NCBI RefSeq assembly: GCF_000765475.1
Contig: NZ_JRHO01000014.1
Location: 761,687 to 825,686 of the forward strand
Source: Methanococcoides methylutens
GTDB taxonomy: Archaea > Halobacteriota > Methanosarcinia > Methanosarcinales > Methanosarcinaceae
Length of the DNA stretch: 64,000 bases
Direction of reading: 5' to 3'
Of this stretch, positions 33,625 to 42,659 are shown piece by piece; the stretch's first letter is position 1, and every line of letters starts with the position of its first letter. The position numbers were made by a program, and so were the translations under genes. The notes beneath the pieces are model-generated. The model ran no database searches. It saw only the letters and a list, made by a program, of their open reading frames with translations, and had not been told where the DNA came from.

Positions 33625-35259
33625 ATGGGGAAATTTTTGAACATCGGGATGTTCTCCTGGGAGAGTTTACACTCGATAAAAGTAGGCGGTATAGCACCGC
33701 ATGTTTCCGAACTTGCGGAAGCTCTTGCTGAGAAGGGAAATTCAGTCCACATATTTACCAGAAATTCAGGACTTGAAACATATGAGAAAGTGAATGGAGT
33801 TCACTACCATCGTGTGGACCATTCTCTTGACGGAGGCATTGTCCAGCAAATGGACAGTATGTGCGATTCAATGTACTCAAGATTCCTTGATGTTACCGGG
33901 GAATATGGTAAGTTCGATATGTTGCATGTCCATGACTGGCATCCTGTCAATGTGGTCTCAAGGATAAAACATGAATTTGGCATACCCTTTATGTTCACAT
34001 ACCACAGTACCGAATGGGGAAGAAACGGTAACGTACACGGGGACTGGTGGGAAGCCAGGGAAATATCCCACAGGGAATGGAAAGCCGGCTATGAATCTGT
34101 AAAGGTAATATCCACCTCACAACAACTTACAGATGAGATCAAGTTCCTGTACCAGATACCCGATGAGAAGATATCCATCATTCCAAACGGCATCTTCCAT
34201 GGGAAGATCAAGAAGGACGTTGACCCCGGTGAAGTGAAACAAAGATTAGGGATACATCCTCTTGCACCAGTTGTACTGTTCATAGGACGAATGAGCTACC
34301 AGAAAGGACCCGACTTACTTGTTGAAGCGGTTCCAAAAGTGTTGGACCATCGCTGGGACACTCAGTTTGTCTTTATAGGCGAAGGTGAAATGCGCCCCCA
34401 CTGTGAATATCTTGCAAATGCAGAAAATGTTTCAGATAGATGCCATTTCCTGGGATATACAGATGATGAAACAGCCAGGGACTGGTTCAATGCATGCGAT
34501 ATCCTCTGTGTCCCAAGCAGGAATGAACCTTTTGGAATAGTCGTTCTTGAGGGTTGGGATGCTGAAAGGAACATCGTTGCAACAGATGCTGTCCAGACAA
34601 TAGACAATTTCGTTGACGGAGTACTTGTATACAAGAATCCAGAGTCTATTTCATGGGGATTAAATTACGTGCTTGATGACCTCTCCAATGACAGCCTTAG
34701 AGAAACAGGTAAAGAGCTCATCGAAACAAAATTCAACTGGCACACAATCGCAGAAAAGACAATTGAAGCGTACAATTTGGATGAACAAAATGATTGGGTA
34801 CCTGAGAAGACACTTGGAAAAGCAAAACCATTTTGGTGGAAAATTGATAGTGACCTCAACCTTTTCATAAGCAGAGAATTTAGTTCACCAAATGGTAAGG
34901 TCAAAGTTGATAAACTCATCATGAAGGATGAATTGAGTAAATTAGATACTTATATGACAGATGACAATTGGAAAGATCTGTCAAATAACGTATCAAGATT
35001 AAGGAACGGGACCGAAAAAGAAGGAATTGGGAAATTCCTTTATCATGATCTTAATTGGACTCAGACAGAATCTCAGTTATCAAGTCACATCGGATCAATA
35101 TTCCATCAGGCCGGTGTTTGGGAATACAATGGAAAAAAGAGAGGGATCCAATTTAGAAAAGTAGCAGGCGATTGGCACAAGCTGATGAAATGCTACTATG
35201 GAGAATGCATTAAAGAACTTGGTGAAACAGACCAATATAATAGCGTTGATCTTAAGTGA
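33625..35259 (+). CDS. GT-B glycosyltransferase (glycogen synthase-like, family GT4/GT5) with extra C-terminal domain
   Basis: 544-aa (549 from TTG 33610). Residues 1-390 form a GT-B fold: VGGIAPHVSELAEALAEKGN, HDWHPVNVVSRIKHEFGIPF, HSTEWGRNGN, the sugar-nucleotide motif GRMSYQKGPDLLVEA and the E-x7-E element NEPFGIVVLEGW. It should transfer a nucleotide-activated hexose, and glycogen/starch synthase is a common annotation. After about residue 395 comes a 150-residue extension (KPFWWKIDSDLNLFIS to the end) rich in Trp and Lys that I do not recognise. ATG 33625 fits the family start. The gene stands alone between tRNA-Arg and a hairpin, so it may serve storage polysaccharide or surface glycan synthesis. 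Confidence 0.85.
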   Translation: MGKFLNIGMFSWESLHSIKVGGIAPHVSELAEALAEKGNSVHIFTRNSGLETYEKVNGVHYHRVDHSLDGGIVQQMDSMCDSMYSRFLDVTGEYGKFDMLHVHDWHPVNVVSRIKHEFGIPFMFTYHSTEWGRNGNVHGDWWEAREISHREWKAGYESVKVISTSQQLTDEIKFLYQIPDEKISIIPNGIFHGKIKKDVDPGEVKQRLGIHPLAPVVLFIGRMSYQKGPDLLVEAVPKVLDHRWDTQFVFIGEGEMRPHCEYLANAENVSDRCHFLGYTDDETARDWFNACDILCVPSRNEPFGIVVLEGWDAERNIVATDAVQTIDNFVDGVLVYKNPESISWGLNYVLDDLSNDSLRETGKELIETKFNWHTIAEKTIEAYNLDEQNDWVPEKTLGKAKPFWWKIDSDLNLFISREFSSPNGKVKVDKLIMKDELSKLDTYMTDDNWKDLSNNVSRLRNGTEKEGIGKFLYHDLNWTQTESQLSSHIGSIFHQAGVWEYNGKKRGIQFRKVAGDWHKLMKCYYGECIKELGETDQYNSVDLK

Positions 35260-35267
35260 TCAACGCT
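35242..35267 (+). terminator. Perfect 10-bp inverted repeat at the glycosyltransferase stop codon
   Basis: AGCGTTGATC (35242-35251) and GATCAACGCT (35258-35267) around TTAAGT. It overlaps the stop codon region. No T-run follows, so it may stabilise the mRNA 3' end rather than terminate. 35268-35492 holds no supported gene. Confidence 0.4.
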
Positions 35268-35492
35268 TAAGATCCCAACTCATCATTTTACATATTAATC
35301 AGATGCTTTGCCCATTTCATCCCTTCAACCATTCATTTTCATTAATGTTCTTTCCGATACATTTCATGCACCCGGATCTGCCAGATTTTAAAGACGGAAA
35401 AAGTTATTCCTAAGTCTTTTTTGAACTTTTATTTTGCTTTATGTTAGCGTCGCATTTTAATGAAAAGGAAAAGGAAAGGAAAAATATCAAAT

Positions 35493-37082
35493 TTAGCTGA
35501 TGTTTGCACTCATTTTCTCCAGGGTATCGACCTCAGGCGAATAGTGCTTATTATTGCCCATCTTAACCCTTCTTGAGATCTCAATTTCCATCTGTCTCAT
35601 GAAATCATCCACGGTATTACCCATGAGAATTATGGGAAGTCCCTTCTTTTCCATCTCATCGAGGACCAGGGATACATCATCACTTGCACTGAACTGCCGC
35701 GTTGGTGCTTTGAGATTCCTTACGAACGGATCAGTTGTGCGCCCACCAACGAGAACCTCATCGATATAGCCTTTCTCAAAAAGATGGTTCAGGTAATTCA
35801 CAAAGGAGAAGGACCTACCCCTGCGCTCATCCCTAAGGTATACAAACGGAAGTATCTTGTTCTTCCCGGCAAGCTGCTGGCGTATCATCTCGGTGCTTTC
35901 CACATCGTTGACCTCGGCGGCATTGAAGATAGTACAACCTTCAAGTTCCATCCACCGGGGCTGCATGGCTTTTAGATAGGAATCAAGCTCCTCGAACGGT
36001 ATCGGCCCACTGCCAACCTCATCGAGAACGTAATTTAAAGAATGTACAGTTTCAGAACCCAGAAGACCCCTGTGCTCTTCGGGGACCTCCACATTCCTGA
36101 CAGTAGCCCCGCGCTTTTCGATCTCTTTTTTCATGTAATCCTGCAAAACCTCATTCTGCTCACAATTGATAACAACAGTACCTTTAGGGATTGAACGGGC
36201 AAATGCTCTTGCGATCTCACTTTTATCCCTGCCAAGTGTGGAGAGGTGGTCCTGTCTCACATTGGTGACCACCACGATATGTGGTTTTACAAAGACATCG
36301 TTGACCATCCTTGTGGTATATTCGGTGATCGCCTGATTTTCAAAGATAGCAACATCCTTCCTTTCATCAGGAGTATAGGACTCAATGACAGGTATGAACT
36401 CCTGATACCCATGGATGTTCTCATAAAGCGTTACATTTGAACCCATTCTTTCGATAGGTATCGAAAATCCGTTGACGATAAGATGAGGACGGTTTCCTGT
36501 CACCTTTGCCAGTGTATTATATCCACGCCTTGTGAAGATCTCAGAAAGACGATGAACAGTGGAAGATTTACCCCGGATACCCACCACATCAATGCGCGTA
36601 TCTGTCAGATCCAGAAGTTCACGGTGTTTGCGACCTCTTTTTAGGAAACAATTAAAGCAACCAAAGGGCCCGTGTTTCTCGATCTTGAGAGTCAGCAGAT
36701 CATCGCTTTCATCCATTACGAATACCTTGACCGCCCCAACCATATCCCTAAGTAGTTCCTTGCGCATCTCTTTGGCATCTTCGTGGACATCGAAGTGCCT
36801 TGCACTGCATGCAACGGTATTGCCACTACAGAATGTCAGGTGCCAGTCTATAGCATCCGCATTTTCAATTTCCATTGAAGGAATTTCATCAAGAGGTATA
36901 TCCTGGTATGCGTCTATTCCCGCAAGTCTTGCAGCCATTGCACGTACACGGTCGACCTCCCTCCAGGCCTCGGAGGAACTGGAGAACATCTTCCCGCTGT
37001 AAGCAAGCATCTCCTCCTTGTTCCGCAATCTCCAGGTCCATCCACCGGACTTATTGTATATCTCATAGATTGCACGTTTCAT
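35493..37082 (-). CDS. CapB/PgsB-like poly-gamma-glutamate ligase with N-terminal DUF1508-type domain
   Basis: 529-aa protein. Residues 1-50 match the DUF1508/YegP repeat (AIYEIYNKSGGWTWRLRN, FSSSSEAWREVDRVRAMAA). A linker with a Cys pair (CFNCF) follows. From about 165 comes a Mur-ligase-like ATPase of the CapB type: DVVGIRGKSSTVHRLSEIF, YNTLAKVTGNRPHLIV, VVVTNVRQDHLSTLGRDKSE and VVINCEQNEV. CapB adds glutamate to a growing gamma-linked chain with ATP at the membrane, together with CapC. The first ATG overlaps the last codons of the CapC-like gene by 4 nt (ATGA), so the two are coupled. The DUF1508 fusion is unusual. The polymer could be a capsule or an osmoprotective product; substrate choice is inferred. 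Confidence 0.75.
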   Translation of the reverse strand: MKRAIYEIYNKSGGWTWRLRNKEEMLAYSGKMFSSSSEAWREVDRVRAMAARLAGIDAYQDIPLDEIPSMEIENADAIDWHLTFCSGNTVACSARHFDVHEDAKEMRKELLRDMVGAVKVFVMDESDDLLTLKIEKHGPFGCFNCFLKRGRKHRELLDLTDTRIDVVGIRGKSSTVHRLSEIFTRRGYNTLAKVTGNRPHLIVNGFSIPIERMGSNVTLYENIHGYQEFIPVIESYTPDERKDVAIFENQAITEYTTRMVNDVFVKPHIVVVTNVRQDHLSTLGRDKSEIARAFARSIPKGTVVINCEQNEVLQDYMKKEIEKRGATVRNVEVPEEHRGLLGSETVHSLNYVLDEVGSGPIPFEELDSYLKAMQPRWMELEGCTIFNAAEVNDVESTEMIRQQLAGKNKILPFVYLRDERRGRSFSFVNYLNHLFEKGYIDEVLVGGRTTDPFVRNLKAPTRQFSASDDVSLVLDEMEKKGLPIILMGNTVDDFMRQMEIEISRRVKMGNNKHYSPEVDTLEKMSANIS

Positions 37083-38242
37083 TCGTCTTCCTCCGAGAAC
37101 AGTGAAGCATTCCAGACATGTTCGTCCAGCGGTTTGCGTATCCAGTTGTACTTTACAAATGCAATGGAAATAGCAGCACCCAGCACCACTACAAGCAACT
37201 GGACAAGCCCGAACTCATGGAACATACCCTGTGGCTGCCCTTCTCCAAGAGCTCTTGCAAGGACTATAAGCGGTGCCAGCAAAGATAACTGCAGAGGCAC
37301 GAACAATTTCCGCTCTGCAGGAGGTGTAACATGAAGGTTATATGCATTTAATCCCGCGATCAATCCAAGAAAGAAGATCGACAGCCCACGCGACACCGGG
37401 AAGATGAACACTAATGGAATCGTCAACAGCAGGGAAATACAGGTCCCAAGCCCGATCAGGTTCCTTCCATAGATCAAAGTTGCCTTCTGAATCAGACTTA
37501 TACCAATAAAGGAAGCAAAAAGATTGATAAAATAAAGTGCAAAGAACCACTTGTTTTCAATTGAGAATATCGCAAGGATAGCCATTGAGACCACACCCAC
37601 GCGTATCCCGGAGACCTTCCTGACAAACTCTGAAAGTACCAGGGAGACCATGAAAAGGATAAATGCAGAAAAACGATCGATTATCGCAGGTGCGGGATAA
37701 GTACCCACAGCCGCATTCTTCAGAAGAGCCAGATCAGATGTCGGGCTGAAAAGGATCGCAGGTGTTAGCATGCCTATAGCATCGCTGATGGCAGGGGTCA
37801 CAAGGACCCACGCAATTGCCAGAAGTCCGGCGAATATACCGACAGATGCCATTGCATCATGCAGCCTGTATTCCGGTTTGATCCTGGAATAATTATAAGC
37901 TGCAAGCCCCGGAAGGATGCTTCCAAAGAACACAACATCAGTAAGATCATAACCTACCCCTTTCATAAAAAAGAGAGCCACAACAGGCAATACAGAGCCA
38001 AGCAACAGTGTTGCAACAAGTTCATCCCTTCCATAAATCATGGTCTTCTTCTGCAAATAACGAAGTCCCACATATGCAATTATAGCACCTGCAAGGAACA
38101 AAGGCAGCATAAGGAAATTCTTGCACGTATAAACAGCAAGGACCGGTACAACTATAACTCCTCCAAGACGATACCCGTAAAATTGGGTGAAGATAATGAC
38201 CGAGAGAACACCAATAACCCCAAGTAACACTGCGATAAGCAT
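37079..38242 (-). CDS. CapC/PgsC-like membrane protein, internally duplicated
   Basis: 387-aa integral membrane protein with about ten to twelve hydrophobic segments. Two halves repeat the PgsC pattern: LGGVIVVPVLAVYTC with TMIYGRDELVATLLLGSVLP in the first, and RVGVVSMAILAIFSI with TLIYGRNLIGLGTCISLLLTIP in the second. PgsC works with the CapB ligase in making and moving poly-gamma-glutamate. The usual PgsC is one unit of about 150 aa; this tandem form is double length. The C-terminus is a short charged tail. It is translationally coupled to the CapB-like gene downstream. No CapA or Cap gamma-glutamyl hydrolase is seen nearby. Confidence 0.7.
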   Translation of the reverse strand: MLIAVLLGVIGVLSVIIFTQFYGYRLGGVIVVPVLAVYTCKNFLMLPLFLAGAIIAYVGLRYLQKKTMIYGRDELVATLLLGSVLPVVALFFMKGVGYDLTDVVFFGSILPGLAAYNYSRIKPEYRLHDAMASVGIFAGLLAIAWVLVTPAISDAIGMLTPAILFSPTSDLALLKNAAVGTYPAPAIIDRFSAFILFMVSLVLSEFVRKVSGIRVGVVSMAILAIFSIENKWFFALYFINLFASFIGISLIQKATLIYGRNLIGLGTCISLLLTIPLVFIFPVSRGLSIFFLGLIAGLNAYNLHVTPPAERKLFVPLQLSLLAPLIVLARALGEGQPQGMFHEFGLVQLLVVVLGAAISIAFVKYNWIRKPLDEHVWNASLFSEEDE

Positions 38243-38337
38243 AATAAATAGATGATTTCGGATATATATATTAAGTCTGGTATGTAAGTTGCAAAAAGAA
38301 ATTTGGTCAGATATATCCTCTTTTACAAATTAGCTTT

Positions 38338-38823
38338 TTAATGAGAACACAGATCTGAACTTTCATCAACCACCCTCTCAGCCCTGATAAAGCTTCCTTT
38401 GATACCGAGATTCTTCCCATCATACCATGTCCCAAATACACGTACAGTGTCATCCATTGAGACAAGACAGATCCCCGGATAGACCACAATAACTAAACCT
38501 TTCTGAGTCCTGATCGTGAAAACACTCTCATATTTGCTGAATATCTTTCCCAGTACGATGCCTATGGGAATTCCAACAAAGAAATTTGCTTTCTCGTAGA
38601 TCCTCGAATCAGCCAGTACCTTCCCCTCAAATTCTTCCTGAGCAGGAGAGGTCTTTGACAACTTTGGCCCCCCCATATCCCGGACAGGGACCAATAAAAT
38701 GATAATAACCAATAAAGCCAGGAGAACTCCTGAGAGCAACTGACCTATGTAGTAGCAATAAAGCAGTATCACCAGTCCTATTAATACCCCAGCGATAATT
38801 CGATCCCTATAATTAGTATCCAT
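38338..38823 (-). CDS. Uncharacterised protein with two N-terminal TM helices
   Basis: 161 aa (167 if read from ATG 38841). The N-terminus has two adjacent TM helices (AGVLIGLVILLYCYYIG and GVLLALLVIIILLVP); the rest is a small soluble domain with ESVFTIRTQKGLVIVVYPGI and TVRVFGTWYDGKNLGIKG. ATG 38823 is preceded by AGGTGATTCA, a good ribosome-binding site, whereas ATG 38841 overlaps the stop of the previous gene (TAATG). It is part of a run of four co-directional exported or membrane proteins. Family unknown. Confidence 0.65.
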   Translation of the reverse strand: MDTNYRDRIIAGVLIGLVILLYCYYIGQLLSGVLLALLVIIILLVPVRDMGGPKLSKTSPAQEEFEGKVLADSRIYEKANFFVGIPIGIVLGKIFSKYESVFTIRTQKGLVIVVYPGICLVSMDDTVRVFGTWYDGKNLGIKGSFIRAERVVDESSDLCSH

Positions 38824-38840
38824 TGAATCACCTGAACCCA

Positions 38841-39653
38841 TTATTCGTACACACCCTCACCGGTCACTACATGCCCTTTTACAGTTACCCAACCATCCTG
38901 TCCCCCGGTAAGTTCTGTAGAGATACGGTCATTGTAACCATTGTAGCTCCAGCCATACACCCACCACTGGTTCAGACCTTCCATTCTCACTGAGATCTGT
39001 ACATTGGTATCAGAACCTGTTTCATAATCCGCATAGATACGACTCTCATATTCATACAACTGAGTATGCTCTCCACGGGATACGGGATGTGCAGGATCAT
39101 CAATTGCTACCTCCAGACCATACTTTGGAGCTAATATCGCCTCGCTCCCAAAAGGATACCTGGTATTTATTTCCGGCTCCACCTCCAGATTCATCCCGAA
39201 GCCGAACAACTCCAGCACCGGACTTTCGTCCGAATATTCACCAGAGGTCATCCACTCATCTGCAACATCAGGATCATTCACAGGATCATCTTCAGGGACA
39301 GCAACCGGATACGAATGATAGGTCGGCACGATCTCATCTGCAGTAATACTGAGCATCGGACCGTACTCCGTATCTACAAGACTGAAATTCCACCCCTCTG
39401 GCATATTATGAAGATTCTCAGAGATTAAACTTTCAGCTACCTTCGACCTGTTCTCAAAGACAGGAACCGGCAGGTAAAATGTAACATTTTCCAGTGTAGA
39501 ACTGGTAGCGATCACTACGCCATACTCATAGTCACTTCTGTAACTATCCTCATAGGATTTTTCACCGCTGTAAATTCCTATGGCACCAATTATGACCAGC
39601 ACTAGAACGAAAAACAAAACAACTCCGATCCCCAATTTTCTAAACCAGTTCAT
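38841..39653 (-). CDS. Uncharacterised exported/membrane-anchored protein
   Basis: 270 aa. One N-terminal TM helix (GIGVVLFFVLVLVIIGAIGI) anchors a large outside domain rich in Tyr, Glu and Asp, with beta-like stretches such as NVTFYLPVPVFENRSKVAES, PMLSITADEIVP and NVQISVRMEGLNQWWVYGW. The ribosome-binding site GGTGATC lies 5 nt before ATG 39653. No domain family recognised. It is followed without gap by the 38338-38823 gene, so the pair is probably functionally linked. Confidence 0.7.
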   Translation of the reverse strand: MNWFRKLGIGVVLFFVLVLVIIGAIGIYSGEKSYEDSYRSDYEYGVVIATSSTLENVTFYLPVPVFENRSKVAESLISENLHNMPEGWNFSLVDTEYGPMLSITADEIVPTYHSYPVAVPEDDPVNDPDVADEWMTSGEYSDESPVLELFGFGMNLEVEPEINTRYPFGSEAILAPKYGLEVAIDDPAHPVSRGEHTQLYEYESRIYADYETGSDTNVQISVRMEGLNQWWVYGWSYNGYNDRISTELTGGQDGWVTVKGHVVTGEGVYE

Positions 39654-39682
39654 AAGCGATCACCAGAAATATGATATTCTTT

Positions 39683-40156
39683 TTAATAATCAAATGCTAA
39701 CGAAGGGTTCGATATGATAAGCCGTTTTACTTCTCCCACAGGCAACATATACCCATAGACCTCATCCAGCTTTGGGTTTGACACATCAACACCGTATATC
39801 TCAAGATATCGTTGCCTTGCATCCGCTTCGATCACGATCATTTCCTCTTCGCTAATGACCATTTCATAGTCTACCCCTTCCACCATACCTTCAGGAGACT
39901 CACCATCCTCAGTTACAAGTAACCTCACATCACTATTCAGCACAGTACCCTCCAGATAATGAGGTAGTTCCCCCTTTGCAAACTTTATGTCGTTCTCAGT
40001 TACGTTGAATTCAGAATAAAGCTCATCCAATTCCTCATCAGTATAACTTATATCCGCTGACATACCACCATTTTCACCATGATCTACCCCAACAGCCAGA
40101 ATAACAATAGAGCACAATGAAACAACCACCAGAACTGCTGCCAATATTTTCCTCAT
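39683..40156 (-). CDS. Uncharacterised exported protein
   Basis: 157 aa from ATG 40156 (160 from 40165), with a signal-anchor helix (MRKILAAVLVVVSLCSIVILAVGV) and an acidic outside domain (TDEELDELYSEFNVTENDI, VDYEMVISEEEMIVIEADARQ). ATG 40156 has AGGTG about 9 nt upstream. No family recognised. It lies 29 nt before the next exported protein gene on the same strand. Confidence 0.65.
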   Translation of the reverse strand: MRKILAAVLVVVSLCSIVILAVGVDHGENGGMSADISYTDEELDELYSEFNVTENDIKFAKGELPHYLEGTVLNSDVRLLVTEDGESPEGMVEGVDYEMVISEEEMIVIEADARQRYLEIYGVDVSNPKLDEVYGYMLPVGEVKRLIISNPSLAFDY

Positions 40157-40229
40157 ATGACCCACACCTTAACGATCCATGTGTATGCTTGGGCAGCTGA
40201 CCCAAAAAACGGCTGCCCGAATGTTAACA

Positions 40230-41330
40230 TCAATTCATCGACCCTGCGACCTCCAACATCTCATCCTTGTCAAGGGAAGCGGTTATCACCAGCTCAATAT
40301 CATCCACATCCCATCGAAGCATTTTATTTCCATAAACCTCAACAAAGTCCCCGGGAGAGCCATTGACATCAACACTCTCGGAACCAGGGAACTCCGTTGG
40401 TCCGGGGAAACCGGCTTCATAGAATATTTCAGTAATATGCAACTGGGAGTCACCATTAATGTAAACCAGAGTGACCCTTTGCAGGACCTGACTCCCGGAT
40501 GCGAACTCGCTGTTATCGAACAGTGATGCATGATCGAACTCGTAGCCCTCAGGGACATATGATGGGAGGAGAATATCAAAATCTGCTTTTTCCTGTGCTT
40601 CCTCCAAGGTTATATCCTCAGGAAGAGCAAACTCGTTCATGTCAAGGGTGCTAACTTCTGCACCCTCGGGGATCTCGAACTCGAATACTTCATCTGAAAT
40701 ACCGGTATTCACCTGCAAATTGCGAACCTCTACTGAAATAATTACGTTTCCATCGGTATCATACATGTCGTACTTCAGCGGCATCCATGTCTCTTCATCG
40801 ACCCAGACCTTGATATTCCCGGTAAATGGCCCTGCAGATGATACTTCCTCTTTTGGCTCAAGGTTCATTATGAAAGTGTTCCTGCCTTCGATATTTTCCA
40901 TTCCGGAAAAAGAGACATCGCTTTCATTAAGGAACTGTGCAATGAGACCAGCATAACTTATTTCCTGATCCAGATCGAGATCCGGCATTTCCATTATAAA
41001 GACCGAGTTTTGCCCGGGATCATATGTCCACATGGTCTCTCCATTGGAAACGACAATTGTACCTGCCTGTTCTGCAGGCTGTTTAGTGACCGACCTCATC
41101 TTCTCTTTTTTCTGGATCATATCCTGCTCCATCACGGATTCCTGACCCATGAGTGACATTGTCAGATACAAAGTGAATGAGGAGTCTTCAATAAGGTCAT
41201 TTTTCTGTTGCATTTTTTCTGCGATCTCTTCTGCTGAGACCTGATCATCCACGCACCCTGCAGATAAAAATGCAGAAAATATCAAAAGGAGAACAAACAA
41301 AACTTTGGTTCTTGCCATATTACGTATCAT
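40230..41330 (-). CDS. LolA/RseB-fold lipoprotein with DUF4367-type C-terminal domain
   Basis: 366-aa lipoprotein with signal peptide and lipobox FLSAGC. Residues 30-225 read as a LolA-like lipid-binding sheet (IEDSSFTLYLTMSLMGQE, TIVVSNGETMWTYDPGQNSV, GNIKVWVDEETWMPLKYDMY). Residues 245-366 resemble DUF4367 (FDILLPSYVPEGYEF, SQLHITEIFYEAGFPGP, NGSPGDFVEVYGNKMLRW). Proteins of this build carry or sense lipids or misfolded envelope proteins. It is the first gene of the four-gene exported-protein run leading toward the CapBC-like genes. ATG 41330 or 41318 could be the start. Confidence 0.75.
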   Translation of the reverse strand: MIRNMARTKVLFVLLLIFSAFLSAGCVDDQVSAEEIAEKMQQKNDLIEDSSFTLYLTMSLMGQESVMEQDMIQKKEKMRSVTKQPAEQAGTIVVSNGETMWTYDPGQNSVFIMEMPDLDLDQEISYAGLIAQFLNESDVSFSGMENIEGRNTFIMNLEPKEEVSSAGPFTGNIKVWVDEETWMPLKYDMYDTDGNVIISVEVRNLQVNTGISDEVFEFEIPEGAEVSTLDMNEFALPEDITLEEAQEKADFDILLPSYVPEGYEFDHASLFDNSEFASGSQVLQRVTLVYINGDSQLHITEIFYEAGFPGPTEFPGSESVDVNGSPGDFVEVYGNKMLRWDVDDIELVITASLDKDEMLEVAGSMN

Positions 41331-41475
41331 TTCAATTCACGACCACCATTCTCACGGAAGGTTTATGTTTGATATCCACAATGCAGATAAACATAATAAA
41401 AGTTTTGCATTTATGACAAAATTGTTTTATCAAAGCACCCCATTTCAAAAGACAGAAGCCCGGAGAAGAGAGATT

Positions 41476-41844
41476 ATGCAGAGAAAAGAAGGAAAAGTAT
41501 TAGGCATAACCGGAGGACTCCTAGCGATTATCGCAGGAGCATATATGTTCGCAGTTACAGTCGGTGGCCTCCAAATAGGAGGATGGGGAATTATATACGG
41601 AGTACCTTCAGTATTTGGGATTTCTGACCCCGAGCTTATCATGTCCGCATTTTGCTTAATGATAATGCTCTTCGGAGCAATGGGGATAGCAGGAGGGATA
41701 TATGCCGAAAAAGATCAGCTGATTGCAGGCATATTGATGATCATACCGGCTATCTTCGGATTTGCATTGCTGAGCGTGATGTGGGCACCTGTCGCTGCCA
41801 TGCTTATTCTGGGAGGGATAATGACAATACGTTCAGGCAAATGA
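41476..41844 (+). CDS. Small membrane protein, four TM helices
   Basis: 122 aa. Segments LGITGGLLAIIAGAYMFAV, LIMSAFCLMIMLFGAMGIA, QLIAGILMIIPAIFGFALL and VAAMLILGGIMTIRS span the membrane. The Gly-rich pattern recalls DUF4064-like small membrane proteins. ATG 41476 follows GGAGAAGAGA; the longer frame from 41305 reads through non-coding DNA. Divergent from the lipoprotein gene at 41330 and possibly regulated from the shared 145-nt interval. Function unknown. Confidence 0.7.
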   Translation: MQRKEGKVLGITGGLLAIIAGAYMFAVTVGGLQIGGWGIIYGVPSVFGISDPELIMSAFCLMIMLFGAMGIAGGIYAEKDQLIAGILMIIPAIFGFALLSVMWAPVAAMLILGGIMTIRSGK

Positions 41845-41867
41845 ATTCTTGCCTGATGGGAGGAGGG

Positions 41868-42290
41868 TCAATATTTTCCCGTCAGTTTGGCAATCGCCCT
41901 GTGTACGCCATGGATGCTCAGATCACTGCCTAAGTACATCATGGGACACCTGCCTGTAAAACATTGATGTTCAGCACATAGCTCCCTTACAGCAGGCGTG
42001 TCGGTCCTCCAGTGGATCCAGGTATTGACAACACCTTTGTCAAAGAGTTGCTTCATAGTATCGGCAGGTTCCATGGTGGTCAGACCTATCACCGCATTCT
42101 CAATACCATCAGGGACTTCCCCTACGGACTTGATGGCATCAAACTCCGGCCTATTGGAAAGATCAACATAATAGACGCTTTTACCACGTTTTTTCAGCTC
42201 ATTGACTGCCCACTTGATCGCAGGTTTTGTTTTGTCGTCCACTACGACATACTCATCTGCATTCCAGAACTCCGAATAATCCAATCCCAT
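41868..42290 (-). CDS. CoA-binding-domain protein (YccU-type)
   Basis: 140-aa Rossmann-type protein like the CoA-binding domain of succinyl-CoA synthetase: DEYVVVDDKTKPAIKWAVNE, KRGKSVYYVDLSNRPEFD, AVIGLTTMEPADTMKQLFD and VNTWIHWRTDTPAVRELC. Family members of this size bind CoA, but their cellular role is not established. The C-terminal Cys cluster (CAEHQC, GRC) is present. A single gene, convergent with the small membrane protein gene 24 nt away. Confidence 0.85.
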   Translation of the reverse strand: MGLDYSEFWNADEYVVVDDKTKPAIKWAVNELKKRGKSVYYVDLSNRPEFDAIKSVGEVPDGIENAVIGLTTMEPADTMKQLFDKGVVNTWIHWRTDTPAVRELCAEHQCFTGRCPMMYLGSDLSIHGVHRAIAKLTGKY

Positions 42291-42359
42291 ATTAGCACTC
42301 CCTTGATATCGGAAAATAATTTTACTATAATAAAATGTAATTAACTACTTAAAATAATC

Positions 42360-42476
42360 TTATACTTCGTCCTTTAAAATACCTTCTATTTGCTCTTTAG
42401 TCAGATTCACACCCCGGAATTTGCCTAATATTATACAGATATATCCGAAAAGTGCAAAATATCTTGATCCGAACAA
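42360..42476 (-). CDS. Possible 38-aa single-TM peptide
   Basis: The minus frame ending at TAA 42360-42362 encodes FGSRYFALFGYICIILGKF followed by RGVNLTKEQIEGILKDEV: one membrane helix and a charged amphipathic tail. A GGAGG lies 3 nt before TTG 42476, the only usable start found. The frame stays open about 80 nt further upstream (CPHKPPYFHWRK), so a longer product or a gene remnant is possible. Family unknown. The gap 42291-42659 otherwise holds only AT-rich DNA and the promoter side of the thioesterase gene. Confidence 0.3.
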   Translation of the reverse strand: MFGSRYFALFGYICIILGKFRGVNLTKEQIEGILKDEV

Positions 42477-42659
42477 TTTCCTCCAGTGGAAATAGGGGGG
42501 TTTATGCGGACATACATCCTTATTCTCATTAATGGATAGTGCTTTCCTAATTGAATAGTCGTTTTAGTAACATATGGTAGTTTTAAAGATAATGATGGAG
42601 TACAAATATAGCATATGCAAACAACTACCCCTCTATTAAAGCAAAAAAGAGGAAAGAAT

